Below, piece by piece: positions 22,439-35,610 of a DNA stretch of 64,000 nucleotides. How positions within the stretch are numbered: position 1 is the stretch's first letter; each line of letters opens with the position of its first letter. Position numbers and translations under genes: made by a program. The stretch is from Lactuca virosa. Its lineage: Eukaryota > Streptophyta > Magnoliopsida > Asterales > Asteraceae. Location of the stretch: positions 104,044,238 to 104,108,237 of the forward strand of contig CAKMRJ010005523.1 in NCBI GenBank assembly GCA_928212115.1. The letters are read 5' to 3'. A model generated the notes under the pieces. The model ran no database searches and was not told the DNA's origin. It saw nothing but the letters and a program-made list of their open reading frames with translations.

Positions 22439-23141
22439 AGAGATGTGTCTGCTGTGTGCGTTCAAACCGGTTATGGTGAAAAGTTAAAAACTTAAAAAGA
22501 CAAAATTACATAAATAGTCCCTGTGCTTTTTAGATTTGCAAGGTTCATCATTAACGTTTATACAATACATAATAGTCGATGTGGTCTTTATTTTCTTGTG
22601 TAGTTGATTCCTTACCATACAAACTCACTTTTCTATCCATTTTTGTATATCATAACTAGTTGTGAGACCTATCTATTACATGGGTTTATCCAAAAAAAAA
22701 ACATGAAGATCTAACAATATAGAAAATTTAAATTTATAAGAAAAAAAGAAAGATATTTAATTATTAAAATTGAAATGCTTATTTATCTTTTAAATTTAAA
22801 CTAATAATTTAAATAAATAAACAACTAAAATAAATAGATTTAATTTATAAATTTAGAAATTATAAGGAAAATTGTATTAATGAATTGGATATACATTTAT
22901 CATTACATTTATTACATTTAAGTATTATATGAAATTTAACAAAATGAAAAAAAAAACCACAAAATGACACATGGATATAATTTAATCTAAATTTACCACA
23001 AAATGACATGTGTCATAATGCATAAAAAGATGACAAGTGGCAAAATTATTTTCATTTATTAGGTAGGATTTATTAAACTAATTTCCTTTCAAAATAAATA
23101 ACCCCACCCCCAATAAAACCCTACTAACCCACTATATCCTT
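22439..23141. other. AT-rich intergenic DNA
   Basis: AT-rich spacer with phrases such as CACAAAATGACATGTGTCAT, hinting at old MITE debris. No pair of termini with a target duplication could be identified, and no coding sequence is visible. Confidence 0.4.
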
Positions 23142-23499
23142 CAAAGGGCGGCTTAACCAGTTTGGGTTTTAAACGAACCAAAAATTTAGGACTCTGACAT
23201 TTAATATAGTTAATGTTATAAACGCTCCTCTTTTATCTAGGCTTGGGACCGACAATAATAAATAAAAAATTTATAAATTGCAGAGTTAAAAAAAATAATT
23301 TTCATATATATGTTGTTTTGTGAATATACTTAAGACATAAAGTTAATTTTTATAGTCTTTTTATATGCAAATTCTTTAATAAAACTTTTATAATCAATTT
23401 TTTACTAAATGTTTTTAAATGGACAAAATAGCTAATTCATTTAATTTTTATTGTGACATTGTAGATCTTAAATAATTTTTTAACAAATTTAATTTAGAA

Positions 23500-25939
23500 A
23501 AACTTCTTTCCGCAGAGGCAACTGTTATAGGAATAGTTAACATAATCCTATAGGTAACATATGTATTTGGAAAAGAACTAAACTTTTTAATGTAATTAAG
23601 TATATTAATAATTGTATCATGCTCTAAATGTACAATATTTTTTAAAAGTTTTAGTTCATAAAATAAATTTAAACCATCAATATCTAAGCTATCATCATGT
23701 TTTAATGATTTTTCAACATTTAAACGATGTTATTTTAAAGTATTTTCATCAAATGATTTTAATTTTTTTATAATAATTAGAAAACCAAAAATACTTTTGA
23801 ACTCATTAAATAGCTCAAATCTACTTTTAAGTGAAATAATAGTTTTATCTACTATATATAAAAAGTAATCAGTTATAAATAACTGAAGAGAAGTTTTAAT
23901 AGTTTCATTAGCAACATTTTCATCATATCGTTTATTTCTTTAAATGATACGTTTTTCATGAAATTACGTTTTTCTTTCATTTCTAAAGCCAATTCTTTTG
24001 CATAAGCTAAAGTCTTTTCAAATCTGTTTTCTCTATATTGTTCAAAGAAACACAAAAGTTCATTTAGTTGATCTATAGCATCATCGATACACATATCATT
24101 TAATTGCAAGCTTTTACTAACAGTGTTAATAGCAAACAAAACATCATACCAAATAATCATTCCTAATAAAAATTCATAGTTTTCAGAGTTCATATGTAGC
24201 TAAACATTTAGCCTCACTTTTAATTTTTGGATCTCCATAATTTTTGGATAATTGTAAAAGTGCATTTCTTAATTGTGGTGCTTGAAATCTAATTGTTTTT
24301 ACACTTTCTACCCTACTTTCCCAACATGTTTGTGATAATGATTTAAGTGTTAGGTTTGATATATTATCTTGTAATATTTTCCACCTTTGAGTTGATGAAG
24401 AAAATATCGAATATATACGTCGTATAACTCCAAAAAATTCACTAGCTTTATCATACGAATTAGCCATATCACAAATTACTAAATTTAAACTATGACAACC
24501 ACAAGGAGTGTAGAATACTCTAGGGTTAATATCTAGCAATCGTTTATATACACCTTGATTTTTTTCCTTTCATATTAGATCAATTGTCATAACCTTGACC
24601 CCTAACATCATTTATATCTAGTCCTATATTTTTAATTTCATCAACTATAGCATCATATAAGCCTTTAGCGGTTGTACTATCTACAATTAAAAATTCTAGA
24701 AAGTATTCCTTAACTTCTATAGGAGTTGTTGAAAGATCTAAACATCATATGATAATTGACATTTGTTCCTTATGACTTATATCGGGAGTATAATCAAGTA
24801 TTATTAAAAAGTATTTAGCTTCTTTTACTTTTTTAATAATTTTACTTTTAACTTCTCTCCTAATAAACTAATAAATTCATTTTGCATATTGTGTCCAAGA
24901 TAATGATTATGAATTTCTTTGTCATTAATACGCCTAATATGTTCTTGCATAATAAGATCAAATTCCGCAATCATTTCAATTATAGTAAAAAAAAGTACCA
25001 TTATTTCTTCATAAATCTTTTCATTTGTTCCACGAAATGCTAAATTCTTTTTTCCTAAAGTTTTTACTACAAAAATGATTTTTATTAACATATTTTTCCA
25101 ATGTTTTTTTTATTTATTTATTTGTTCTTGGATTTGCTTGTCAATTGTTTTATGTTTGTAAGTCAATCCATGACCTCATATTAATGTGTTCGTTACTTGC
25201 TTTATGTCTTTTTAGTATACTAGAAATATTGTTCCAATCAGTGTTACATTTATGTGCTAATGAACATGTAGATGTATTCATATTAAATAATTTACAACAA
25301 AAACAAAAAACTTTATCTACATCTATGGAATAAACCAACCATGTTTGTTCGTATTTTTCTCCATTTGCGATTCTTTGCATATAAAGAGATGTACTAAAGC
25401 TTCTTAAATGTTGATCTTTTGGAAATTTAAAATCATAAATATTAATATGACTTTTTTCTACAATTAAATCTCTTAAATTAGTACCAATATTATTCCATCT
25501 ACTTGGATCATATATGTTTAAAGGCATGTTATCCTTTTTAAGATTAGTTTGTTCGTTGTCATTTTCAATATTAGTTTGTTCTTTATCATTTTCAGTTAGT
25601 TTGTTCGTTATCATTTTCAATATTAGTTAGTTTGTTATCATTTTCACTATTAGTTTGTTCGTTATCAATATCAATATTAGTTTGTTCATTATCATTTTCA
25701 CTATTATCAATATTAGTTTGTTCATTATCATTTTCGATATTAGTTTGTTCATGAGCATTATTATCAACATTAGTTTGTTCTTGTTCATTATCAACATTAG
25801 TTTGTTCTTGTTCATTATCAACATTTTTGTTTGTAGTTAAAATTTTTAAAAATGATCTTTTTTGTGATTTTATAAAAGCTTCTTGTTGCATTTTCCTTTT
25901 CCTTTTTAAAGCCTCTGATTCATATTTTCTCTTTGACAT
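23500..25939 (-). pseudogene. hAT transposase (TTF zinc finger, DUF4371, dimerisation domain)
   Basis: The frame starts MSKRKYESEALKRKRKMQQE at 25939. It has a long Asn/Asp/Glu/Gln/Thr repeat, then WLVYSIDVDKVFCFCCKLF and a CSLAHKC...HKASNEH region, the TTF-type zinc finger. DUF4371-like sequence follows (GTNEKIYEEIMVLF near 25010), then TPCGCHSLNLVICDMANSY (24500) and SLSQTCWESRVESVKTI (24330). The end near 23500-23560 encodes TIPITVASAERSFSKLN, the hAT dimerisation motif. At least four frameshifts or stops break the protein (near 25600, 25120, 24560 and 24190). It could not work as a transposase. Confidence 0.8.
25560..25820. repeat. Coding minisatellite NDNEQTNIE in the transposase
   Basis: Imperfect units of about 21-27 bases, on the minus strand encoding variants of NDNEQTNI(D/E) or NEQEQTNVD, occur ten or more times. 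A length change within the array shifts the reading frame near 25600. Confidence 0.75.
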
Positions 25940-26864
25940 GATTATTAAGTATTTTATTAATTATAACAATGAACAATCACCAAGACAATTATTATAAGTA
26001 TAGAAGATATGGATTAGGATTATACCGCACCTGAGATAATGGAAAGCTCAAATATGGAAAACTGAAAACTCAAATTCGTTCCAACCTGATATTCTGTAAT
26101 CTATTGTAATCAATGAACAATGGAATAAAAAATCCGATAATTGAACATATAAGAAACTTGATTCCAAAATCCAACTTAACACAGTCAATATTAAAAAAAA
26201 AAAAAAAAAAAAACCCTATTAACCCTAATAGATAGTCTAATTGAGACTATTCTACATCAAAGTTCAAAAAAACAGATTTATTCCTTTCTTTTGTGAAGAA
26301 AATAAAAAACAGATTTCTAGTTTTCTACATCAAGCAAATTTAACTTCATCAAAATAACAAAATTTATCATAGATAATTATCAGCTTATCACAAGTTCACA
26401 ATCATAGATAATCAGAGGAAGAATCGGAGAAGAACAAGAACGGAAGAAGAACATGCTTTTAAGAATTTAGCCTTTCAGGATTCAGGAATCACCAAATCAG
26501 TTGAGTTCTTGACACTTGACAACCTTTCAGAAAGAAGAATCAACAACGGAGGTTGGAGCTAACCACTTTTTTGATTTTTGAACAATCAAGAAATAGAATC
26601 GATCAGAATTCAGAGCAAGGAAGAAGAATCGGGAATAAGAGAATCACTGGTAATGGCTTATGCGGTTATGAGGAGAATGAAGATTGAAGAATGAAATCAG
26701 TTAATTAGATTCAGAGGTCAGAGAAAGAAGAAGAATTGAAGAAAAATTATTGAGTCGCATTCAATGGACAATGGTTTCTGTAGCTGATGTGTACGAATGG
26801 AGATTGGAAAATGCTAATCGTGAATTCACATTTCCCTAATTGAGGTTTGGGTTAAGTGGGGTCC

Positions 26865-27826
26865 TGTAACGCTCGATCCAGGTATTATTCAATTTTGGTC
26901 CCTTATATGTTAGGTTTTTGCTTTTTGGCCTTGTTTTGCAAGCTTGAGGGGAGGAGGGACCCTTTCTACCAAGTTTGGACTTTTGGAGGCAGAGCTCGAA
27001 CGTGGGGTGTTCCCTTGGGGAACGCATGGCGTTTACGCGTGAAACTCAAACCCTAATTTTAAGGGTTTAATATGTATTTAAACACCTTAAGTCCCAGGTG
27101 TTGGACTCATTTCCAGCCTCCATAACTCCCAAAACCCTAATCTCGAAACCCTAGAGCCTCCAAGAGTGTTGTGAGCTCATTGTGTGTGTTTTGGTGTGTT
27201 TTTGAAGCTCATTCAAGGAAGAAAAGTTTGGTGCAAGGTGGTGGTTCAAGCAGGAGCTTATAGATCTTGGTTCTCTGCTCCGTCTCCAGCCCATTTGAGG
27301 TATAAAGCTCTAACCTTGCTCATTAGAAGCTTATATCTAAGTCTTAATGGATTTTAGTCCCTTTTTGGTCCCATAGTTGAGGTCTAGTAGTTTGTGATCA
27401 CTCCAGAAGCTTTGAGTTGCTCCTCTTGGTGTTTATGAGGTTTTAGATTCATAAAGTTTGCATCTTTAGAATTGTATAAGCCTATGCATGAGTTTTACCT
27501 CTTTTTATGGAAGTAAAATGCTATATCTTGAAGTTGGGACCTTTTGGGGCATGCAAAATCACCAAGTCAGTGACTTTATGGTCCTAGATGTTCTTTAGGA
27601 CTTGGATCTATCTTTTGGTCATGTGGCTTTAAGCATTAAGTGCTTAATGATCATTTTTGGGAGTCAGCGTGCGAACAACATAGGGCCGAGGAACGCCTAG
27701 CGTTCCGGCTAAGGCTCACAATTTGTTGGCTGGTGACGAACGCCCAGCGTTCAGTCCATCAGTGGGCTTTTTCCTTGGGCCATCTTTTGGACTCTTGAGT
27801 TTTGGGCTTGGTTTGGGCGCTGTTCG
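26865..27826 (+). repeat. Gypsy 5' LTR, left part
   Basis: Starts TGTAACGCTCGATCC and shares the plan of the LTR at 12210. A TATA-like TATTTAAA lies near 27075. The interrupted palindrome AACGCATGGCGTT (27021-27033) is upstream of it, and GAACGCCTAGCGTTC (27691-27705) and GAACGCCCAGCGTTC (27738-27752) lie about 600 bp downstream. A Copia element inserted after GTTCG at 27822-27826. The LTR resumes at 38878. Confidence 0.82.
27691..27752. promoter_or_regulatory. Two CpG interrupted palindromes in the LTR
   Basis: GAACGCCTAGCGTTC and GAACGCCCAGCGTTC are near-perfect 15-base palindromes, 32 bases apart. They occupy the same relative place in this LTR as the 12973-13045 cluster does in its relative. 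Confidence 0.55.
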
Positions 27827-28601
27827 TGAAGGGTTTTGAGCATTCTAACACTCCTAAGGTGTACATGCAACCCTAGAAACCTTGGATCTATGTTTTACTA
27901 AGATACATGCAAATTTGATTTCCAAGGTTCTTAACCTATCTAGCATGGCATGGGGAACTTGAATCATAAAAGCTAGTAAGAAAACATACCTTTCTAGTTG
28001 CTTGGATTCCTTGATAACCTTGTGAGCCTAGCACCTCAAGTGTGATGCCTCAAATGTCTCACACAACACCACAACACTTGGAATAACATTGAGAGAAGAT
28101 ACTTATCACTCAAAATCGGCTAGCCCTCTTGTTCTACACTTTGTACTCCGATTTTGCTAGTCATGGAGTCCTTATATAGTTGTGTCACAAGTAGGGTTAC
28201 TCCATGTAAACCCTAATGTGCATGGCTTTTCATATTCCATGATCCATGGGTTTATAACCTCCATGGACTATCCATGGAGCACCTTATGGGTTTAGCCCAA
28301 TTCATATAAACCATGGCTTATTAGCCCACTATACAAGAATGGATGATTTACACAATCAATCCCATATATTTAATTAGTCTCCTTTTGAACACTTAATTAA
28401 TTCCAAATTAATTCTTTGATCAATACTAATTAAATAATATTATTAATATATTAGAACTTATAATATATTAATAAACCTTAAGTGTCCTTTCTCTCATTTA
28501 GTCTATCCAATTGTTGCAATGCCATGCAACCCAAATGGACCATGCCAACCGGGTCAAGTACATTCCAGGAATAGTTATGAACTTAGACACCTAATCCAAC
28601 A
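27827..28601 (-). repeat. Copia 3' LTR
   Basis: In element orientation it runs TGTTGGATTAGGTG to ...AACCCTTCA. It carries a minus-strand TATA-like AACTATATAAGG near 28172. It pairs with 38098-38872 along its full 775 bp. Confidence 0.92.
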
Positions 28602-28613
28602 GTCTCCCACTTG
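28602..28613 (-). other. Polypurine tract of the Copia element
   Basis: On the minus strand CAAGTGGGAGAC immediately precedes the 3' LTR start TGTTGG. This is the plus-strand primer for reverse transcription and confirms the element's direction. Confidence 0.8.
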
Positions 28614-29453
28614 GATAAGTCTAATAACTATAACTGCAAGAATGACTTCAGGAACCGATCAACAATCGTAGCTCTTTCAAGGTCTCGCAGAACTGAGATG
28701 ATGATGATACGCCATTTAAGATAAGTGATCATATAATCCTCTGTTCTGGATATCAACCGGACAAATACATGGAACATTGTCTTACTTATTGTCCAGCAGT
28801 TTGTTTCCCGATTTCCGATTGTTTGACATAGAACTTAATCGAACACATCAATTTAGTTCTGACCGGGCCCGGTACATAGGTCAACACAAAATCATCGAGG
28901 GGCCCAGATATCGCTTCTAATCCAAGAAGGAACAGATAAACTTCGACTCATATGCTTGTTCTACTACTTGTTGAATCATACACAAATGCACGTTTTATAA
29001 CATCGAGTTACCAATGCATTTTCGTACAATCAATGTATAACCAACTCATAGGCAACAACTCATATCTCTAGGTTTGAAGACTTATATGATATTACCGTCT
29101 CACGATCACTCGAGATAAATTCCATGAAGTGATACAAGTGAGCATGGGTTGAATCCAATACTCAGAACTTATGAGCACTCATGAGTGTTGTAGCAACACT
29201 TTGCTATGTCCAACATCTTCGACATCTACAACCAACTTCATGACAGTCTTGATTCATATCTACTTCCAACATATGACCGACTGTGGAGAATTTGAATAAT
29301 ATGAAATACCATAACATAATTATTCTGGAAGTCAAAACATGCAAAATGAAACGATAGTAAACGATTGACAAAAGATAGCAACACTTTACTCATAAATAAA
29401 CAACTTTTATTCATCATCAAATGTCAATTACACTTTACACATTTCAAAGCTAT
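28614..29453 (-). other. Copia 3' untranslated internal region
   Basis: About 840 bp between the end of pol and the polypurine tract. No ORF of note; the sequence is unique within the window. Confidence 0.6.
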
Positions 29454-32215
29454 CTAATTACTAAAACTAATATCATCCTTCAGCCCTATGCGCCTCGCAT
29501 GCTGGAGATGCTTAACCCTACTCAGTCCCTTCGTGAGGGGATCTGCTGGGTTCTCATCCGATGATACCCTCTTTGCCACGAGGAGTCCTTCTTCTATTCG
29601 ATGTCTAACGAAATTGTATTTTTCTGTCGATGTGTCTGGATCTCTCGTGATCCCTTGGTTCCTTGGCTAAGGCAACTGCACTTTCACTATCACAGAAAAT
29701 CTCTATAGGCTCCTTTATAGCTGGTACAACTCCAAGGTCTCCAATGAAGCTCTTTAGCCATATAGCCTCCTTTGCTACCTCGCTTGCTGCTATATACCCT
29801 GATTCGCAAGTTGAATCAGCCAATGTCTCCTGCTTGGAACTTTTCCAAGTAATTTCTCCTCCGTTTAAGGTAAAGACCCAGCCTAACTGAGAGCGGAAAT
29901 TATCCCTATCAGTCTGGAAGCTAGCATCACTATAACCTACTACTCTCAAATCATCACTCCCACCGAGGGTAAGGGCCCAATCCTTAGTCCTCCACAGGTA
30001 CTTGAGAATGTTCTTTACCGCAGTCCAGTGAGCGTTGCCAGGGTTCCCCTGATATCTGCTGACCATGCTCAATGCAAAGGCCATATCAGGACAAGTACAA
30101 GTCATAGCATACATGATCGAGCCTACAGCGGAAGCATATAGAACTCGACTCATCTCTGCTATCTCAGCCTCTGTACTCGGGCTCTGAGTCTTACTCAGTC
30201 TGGCGTTACTCTGGATCGGTAACTCTCCTTTCTTGGAATTTTGCATGCTGAACCTATTCAGCACCTTCTCCAAGTAGGTACTCTGACTAAGTCCAATTAG
30301 TCTTTTACTTCTGTCTCTCAAAATCCGTATCCCTAGGATATAGGCAGCTTCTCCAAGGTCCTTCATAGCGAAACACTTCCCAAGCCAAGATTTCACTTCC
30401 TACAGAGTTGGGATGTCATTTTCTAGAAGTAGTATGTCATCCACATACAGTACCAAAAAGCTAACTATACTCCCACTAGCCTTGACATATACACAAGATT
30501 CATCTTCGCTCCTCGAAAAGCCAAACTCTTTGACTTTCTCATCGAAACAAAGATTCCATCTGCGAGGTGCTTGTTTCAATCCATAGATGGATTTCTCAAG
30601 CTTACACACTCTATTAGGGTACTCTGTGCTGACAAAACCCTCTGGCTGACTCATGTAAACATCCTCAGCCAACTTTCCATTAAGGAAAGCGGTTTTGACA
30701 TCCATTTGCCATATTTCATAGTCATGAAATGCAGCAATGGCTAGCATAACCCTAATAGACTTAATCTTCGCTACTGGTGAAAATGTCTCATCATAATCAA
30801 CTCCCGGAGTTTGAGAAAAGCCCTTTGCAACCAGTCGCGCCTTATAAGTGTGTACATTACCATCCATGTAGGTCTTCTTCTTGAAGATCCATTTGCTACC
30901 CGACTGTCTTGCGACCTGGTACATTGTCAACCAAGTTCCAAACTTGATTTTCATACATGGACTGTATCTCGCTGTCCATAGCCTCTTTCCATTTAGCAGC
31001 CTCAGGGCCTGCCATGGCTTCCGTGTAGCTGTTAGGTTCATCCATACTTACCAGTGTGCTATCACTGATAAGTGTATCACCTTTCGCAGTAATATGGAAA
31101 CCATAGTAATGCTCAGGTGCATTCCTAACTCTCGTGGAACGCCTCAGAGGTACAGACTCTTCTGTCAGATCAACAGGAGTTTCATCCTCAGGTTGATTGC
31201 TAGGGTTTGAGGTTCTTTCGCCACTTGATTCTTGAATTTCTTCAAGGTCAATTTTCCTCCCACTGTTTCCTTGGCTCATGAACTCTCTCTCTCGCAAAAG
31301 ACTCATCTCCTTGCTACAAAGACCACATTATCATTGGGTATGTAGAAGAGGTAACCGAAGGATTTCTGTGGGTAGCCGATGAAAATACACCTCTCAATTC
31401 GAGGTTCGATCTTATCATGAGTCACGCGCCTCACGAAAGCCTCGCAACCCCAGATCTTGATGTGGTCCAGATTGGGAACTTTTCCAGTCCACATCTCGTG
31501 AGGTGTTTTGGCAATCTTTTTGGTAGGGACTAGATTAAGGATATGGGTGGCAGTCTCTAAGGCATACCCCCAAAATGAGATTGGTAGCGAAGCTCGACTC
31601 ATCATGGAACGAACCATATTCAACAAGGTTCGATTGCGCCTCTCAGCCACACCATTAAGCTGTGGTGTCCTGAGAGGTGTCAATTGTGAGACGATCCCAC
31701 ATTCCTTAAGATAGTCAAGGAACTCTGTACTAAGATACTCACCACCTCGATCGGATCGAAGCATCTTAATGTTCCTGCCCAACTGATTCTCCACTTCCTG
31801 TTTGAACTCCTTGAACTTTTCAAAGGTTTCTGACTTATGCTTGATTAAGTAGACATATCCATATCTACTATAATCATCAGTAAAAGTCACATAGAAGCGG
31901 TTAGCATCTCTTGTGGCGGTTCTGAAGGGTCTACACACATCAGTATGTACGAGGTCCAACAAACCCTCACCCCTAGCACAAGTACCAGTGAAGGGTGACT
32001 TTGTTATTTTCCCAAGCAAACAAGATTCACAACTATCATCTAACTTTAGGTCAAATGACTCCAAGACTCCATCCTTTTGGAGTTGGCCTATGCGTTTCTT
32101 GCTTACATGTCCAAGACGACAATGCCATAATGATGCTTTATCCAAGCTAATGGAAGAATCAATACACAACACATTATTTCCTAGGTTATCTACAACCGAC
32201 ACAGTTTCATACACA
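29454..32215 (-). pseudogene. Copia gag-pol: integrase, reverse transcriptase, RNase H
   Basis: In order on the minus strand: LWHCRLGHVSKKRIGQLQ (GAG-pre-integrase, His/Cys zinc site), CESCLLGK, and integrase with HTDVCRPF, FTDDYSRYGYVY and RSDRGGEYLS (DDE residues). Next come IKIWGCEAFVRR, RRSTRVRNAPE and the reverse transcriptase with VAKGFSQTPGVDYDETFSPV, MDVKTAFLNGKL and YVDDILLL. RNase H follows, with GYSDASFQTDRDNFRSQLGW and SKQETLADSTCESGYIA. Frameshifts lie near 31310, 30900, 30400 and 29610. Beyond the last, the frame continues to a stop at 29454-29456 (phrase NPADPLTKGL). The N-terminal part is displaced beyond the solo LTR to 35611-36584. Confidence 0.88.
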
Positions 32216-33199
32216 CCGTCTGTCACACCCCCGAACCAGACGACGGAAACGTCTGGGGGTTCGTGTGACTATAAATTGAAATATCATCACAGTGATTATA
32301 CATGAAACATAAAACATAGTACAACTGGTATTGTTCACATCAAGTACATTGTTTTACATTACATAATGCAAAACATAAATTGTTCGATGGTTGACTTTTG
32401 CATAAAAGAAATTCCAAATTACACTTGATGATTCATCAGCTTATCGATTATGATTCATCAGCTTATCGATTACCTGAGAATACAAGTTATTTTGAAAATG
32501 GTCAACATATATAATGTTGGTGAGTTCATAAGCATGTTTGAATGAAAGTCTTTGTATTGTTTGTAAAACCCAGAAAATCTGATATTTTCTGTAATTAGTC
32601 AGAAAACGATGTGTAAAATCGAGTATAAATGCATGTGTGAATTTCATAGTAAAAATATGTATAAGTAAACGGTCCAATATTTCCTTGTATTATGTATGTT
32701 GTATGTAGAAGTTAAATAACAGTATTTTTCCCCCAGAAAATCCGATATTTTCTGATTTATAAAAATGTGGTAGTCCTTGCACATCGAATGAATTGTTTCG
32801 TATTAATACGATTTAAGAGTTTTGATTTCCATACTGTTGTGATGGTAATGGATCTCTATGTGAGTCGTTATAACCATGCATGATAGTAACTAAATCGCCT
32901 GTCTTGGCATTTTTCCAAACGCCGGTTTTGATCAAGGTTTTGTCACCCTAGACTGGCCTAGTCTAACTGTAGCGAACAACTCAGGTGTTGGGGAGTCACC
33001 CCCGTATAGATCTATACACAAACTCTCGCTCTCCCTCCAGGAGACTCTGATTATAACTACAGGCTACAACCATACACTCAATGGTGTCAACCGAGAAGTC
33101 TCACTAGATCCCAATGATTTGTCACGTGAATATGTTTAATGTTTAACGTAGTTTGATTTACTAACACCTGGTGATACTTTAATGTGAAAGACACGAACC

Positions 33200-34150
33200 A
33201 ACAAACATGAATAAGGAAAGCTGCGGCCCATTAAACACGTAAGTTATTTCTAGGCTTGATGGCATGCAAACGGACACGTTGAAGCCCATTAAGCATACAA
33301 TGAATCTCTTCGGGCAAATTTAACATGCGAATGGGCCACTAAAGCCCAATAACATGTAAAAATTAATTTAGACCCATTGAGCATGTCATTGGGTCATTAA
33401 GGCCCAGTAGAGATGAATTGAATATATTGGGCCCAATAAACATGCATTTGGATCACGAAGGCCCAATAAGCATGTATTACAAGTACCAAGCCCAATATTC
33501 GTACCATTGTTCTATTTTTGTATATTTGATGTGGTATAGTGTTTTTATATGAAGCATTACTTATGATGTTAAAATACCCAACGTTTGATCTATAACGATA
33601 TTATTAGTTTATAAAAAAAATATACCATTTTAAAATCCTTATAAGAGTTTATATCCTTGGCCCAATGGTTTAATAATTGACACATTCGACTCAAAATATT
33701 TATTTGACCATTTCAGCCCCTTTTTCACATGAAATTACATTTTCAGCCCCTTCGTAGTATAAAATGACATTGTTAGTCCATTTTGATGAAAAATGACATT
33801 TTTAGTCCTTTAAGTCATTTTACTTGGCATTTTCGGCCCAATTATAACTTAAATTACAATTTCAGCTCAAAATGCAATTATTGACATTTCCAACCCTTAT
33901 TTGGCAAAGTTTACATTTTTGGCCCATTTTCCGTGAATTTACATTTTCAGCCCAAATTCCAAAAACTTTGCATTTTTAACCCAATTTAGAAATAATGTCA
34001 TTTTTAAACCTGATTTTGGTTTATTTACATATTTGGCTCAAACTTTTGATCAAATAACATTTTTAACCCTAAAATTTGATATTTTTGCAATTTGGGCCCA
34101 AAGGCCGTAAGGCCCAAAAAGAGGCCCAGTATGCGAAATATTACACTTTT
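33200..34150. repeat. Degenerate tandem repeats in solo LTR A
   Basis: Two blocks. The first has units of about 40-45 bases built on GCCCAATAARCATG (33200-33490). The second has units of about 30 bases built on ACATTTTCAGCCC or ACATTTTTAGTCC (33700-34150), repeated ten or more times with strong divergence. Both are in the upstream half of this minus-oriented LTR. Confidence 0.6.
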
Positions 34151-35007
34151 GGTCCTTTGGAAAGTATAGTTGTTATAAAAACTCATTTTTATACAAATGT
34201 AACCCTTTTGATCCTTATAAAACCGTAGGTGTCACTTTTGTCCCAATCTTTTGCTTATTTGTCAAAATTGGACCATATACAAGATTTTTGTTTTGTTTTT
34301 CACATCTTAGGCATGTATAACACTTTTGTATTTGTAGTATGATGTATAGAGTGTTATAGTTTATGAATCTCACCCATTTTTGTTTAAGTTTTATAGATCT
34401 ATCAAGTTTTATCACACAAACACAACATAAACCAAGAAAATCACACATAACATGCATGAAACACATAGATCTACACATTTTACTTGTATTCTCCCCCAAA
34501 AACATGTAAAAACCGAAAACAAGGGGGTATGAACTCACCTTGCTTGTTTGTTCTAGGTTTGGTTAAGAAAAGAGGGAGGTTTCGGGCCCTAGCAAGCTTT
34601 CCTTGAGTAGATCTTGAGCTCTAAGATGTTCTAAGAACATTATTTATGAGAATAAGAGTGTAAGAGGAGTAAAGATGTTTAAAAATGAAGTAATACACTT
34701 GGGTTTGCAAGATCTTACCACAATGGATGGGTTCTTGATGAAGAATTCCTCTTGAAACACCTTAAAGTCTCGAAATTTAGAGACTAATGAGGAAGTTCTT
34801 GAGAGGTTTTGGAAGGAGTTGTAATTTGAAAATGAGTGAAGTGAGGGGAGGGGCTCGGCCGAGAGGGAGAAAAGAGAGAAAGAGAGGAGAGATGTTAGAT
34901 GTGATGGGAGCCTTGATGCATGAGATTTGTGTTTGCTTGGAGGATATTTAGCATGGAAACCCTATATGTAAAAATGAGGTGTCATTGTTAAATAATCCTC
35001 CATTAAT

Positions 35008-35078
<71 letters not shown>
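35008..35078. repeat. (TA)n(TG)n microsatellite
   Basis: About 19 TA units directly followed by about 16 TG units, inside solo LTR A. Confidence 0.92.
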
Positions 35079-35080
<2 letters not shown>

Positions 35081-35610
35081 CCGAGAATGGGCCTAAGGGA
35101 AAGAAGGGAAAATGGTGTTGGGCTCAATTTCTTGGCTTTGTTCAAATTTTCCTAGGCCCATTATTAGTTTTCGGCCCCTTGGGTTCTTAGGATGGTCCAC
35201 GACCCATTTGAATAAAAAGGTGGAGTTTATGGCTCATTAAGGCCCATTAGGGTTAGAATGAATCATTCTAGGCCCAAATGGTCCAAAATGTTATAGATTT
35301 ATGAATTGGGTCCATTTAGAATCCAATTAGGGTATTTAGGCCCAAAACAGTCGAATTGAAGGCTTATTGGCCCAATAAGAAAACCCTAGTCCATAATAAG
35401 CTTGAACTGGGATTTTTAGGGTTTTCAACTCATTATTGACTATTTAGATACTTTGTATAGAACTTTGAACTTCACTTGTGAATTTTGATTAAGTTTGTTG
35501 TCATAGAATGAACATAGTGCACGGTATCAAGTTAGAGTTACAATTTTATCATAGATGACGTTTACATGGTCACATAATTTCCTGGCTAAAATGCCAGTTG
35601 TGACACTATC

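Larger units (their letters stand above)
23142..26864 (-). mobile_element. hAT-family transposon, decayed
   Basis: Contains a broken minus-strand transposase of the hAT type with TTF-type zinc finger. The left end CAAAGGGCGGCTTAACC has the form of a hAT terminal repeat. At the right, TTTGGGTTAAGTGGGGTCC (ending 26864) resembles its inverted partner around GGTTAAG but is diverged and abuts the gypsy LTR starting at 26865. The LTR therefore seems to have inserted in or at the terminal repeat. No 8-bp target duplication could be read. Confidence 0.65.
32221..35605 (-). mobile_element. Solo LTR, family A, inside Copia gag-pol
   Basis: Starts TGTCACACCCCCGAACC and ends GCCAGTTGTGACA; 3,385 bp. 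It matches the solo LTR at 2233 in its first 45 bases and in the CCTGAGAATACAAGTTATTT block. The target duplication is CCGTC (32216-32220) and CTATC (35606-35610). The two mismatches fall on the CG dinucleotide, as expected from decay of methylated CpG. Coding resumes exactly on either side (…ALPCD / DGVYET…). Internal degenerate repeats include GGCCCAATAAGCATG-like units (33200-33480) and TTTTCAGCCC/CATTTTTAGTCC units (33700-34150). Confidence 0.82.

Noticed and set aside
30881..32305. Plus-strand ORFs of 109-130 codons over the Copia pol
   Set aside because: These are shadows of the real minus-strand integrase and reverse transcriptase frames.
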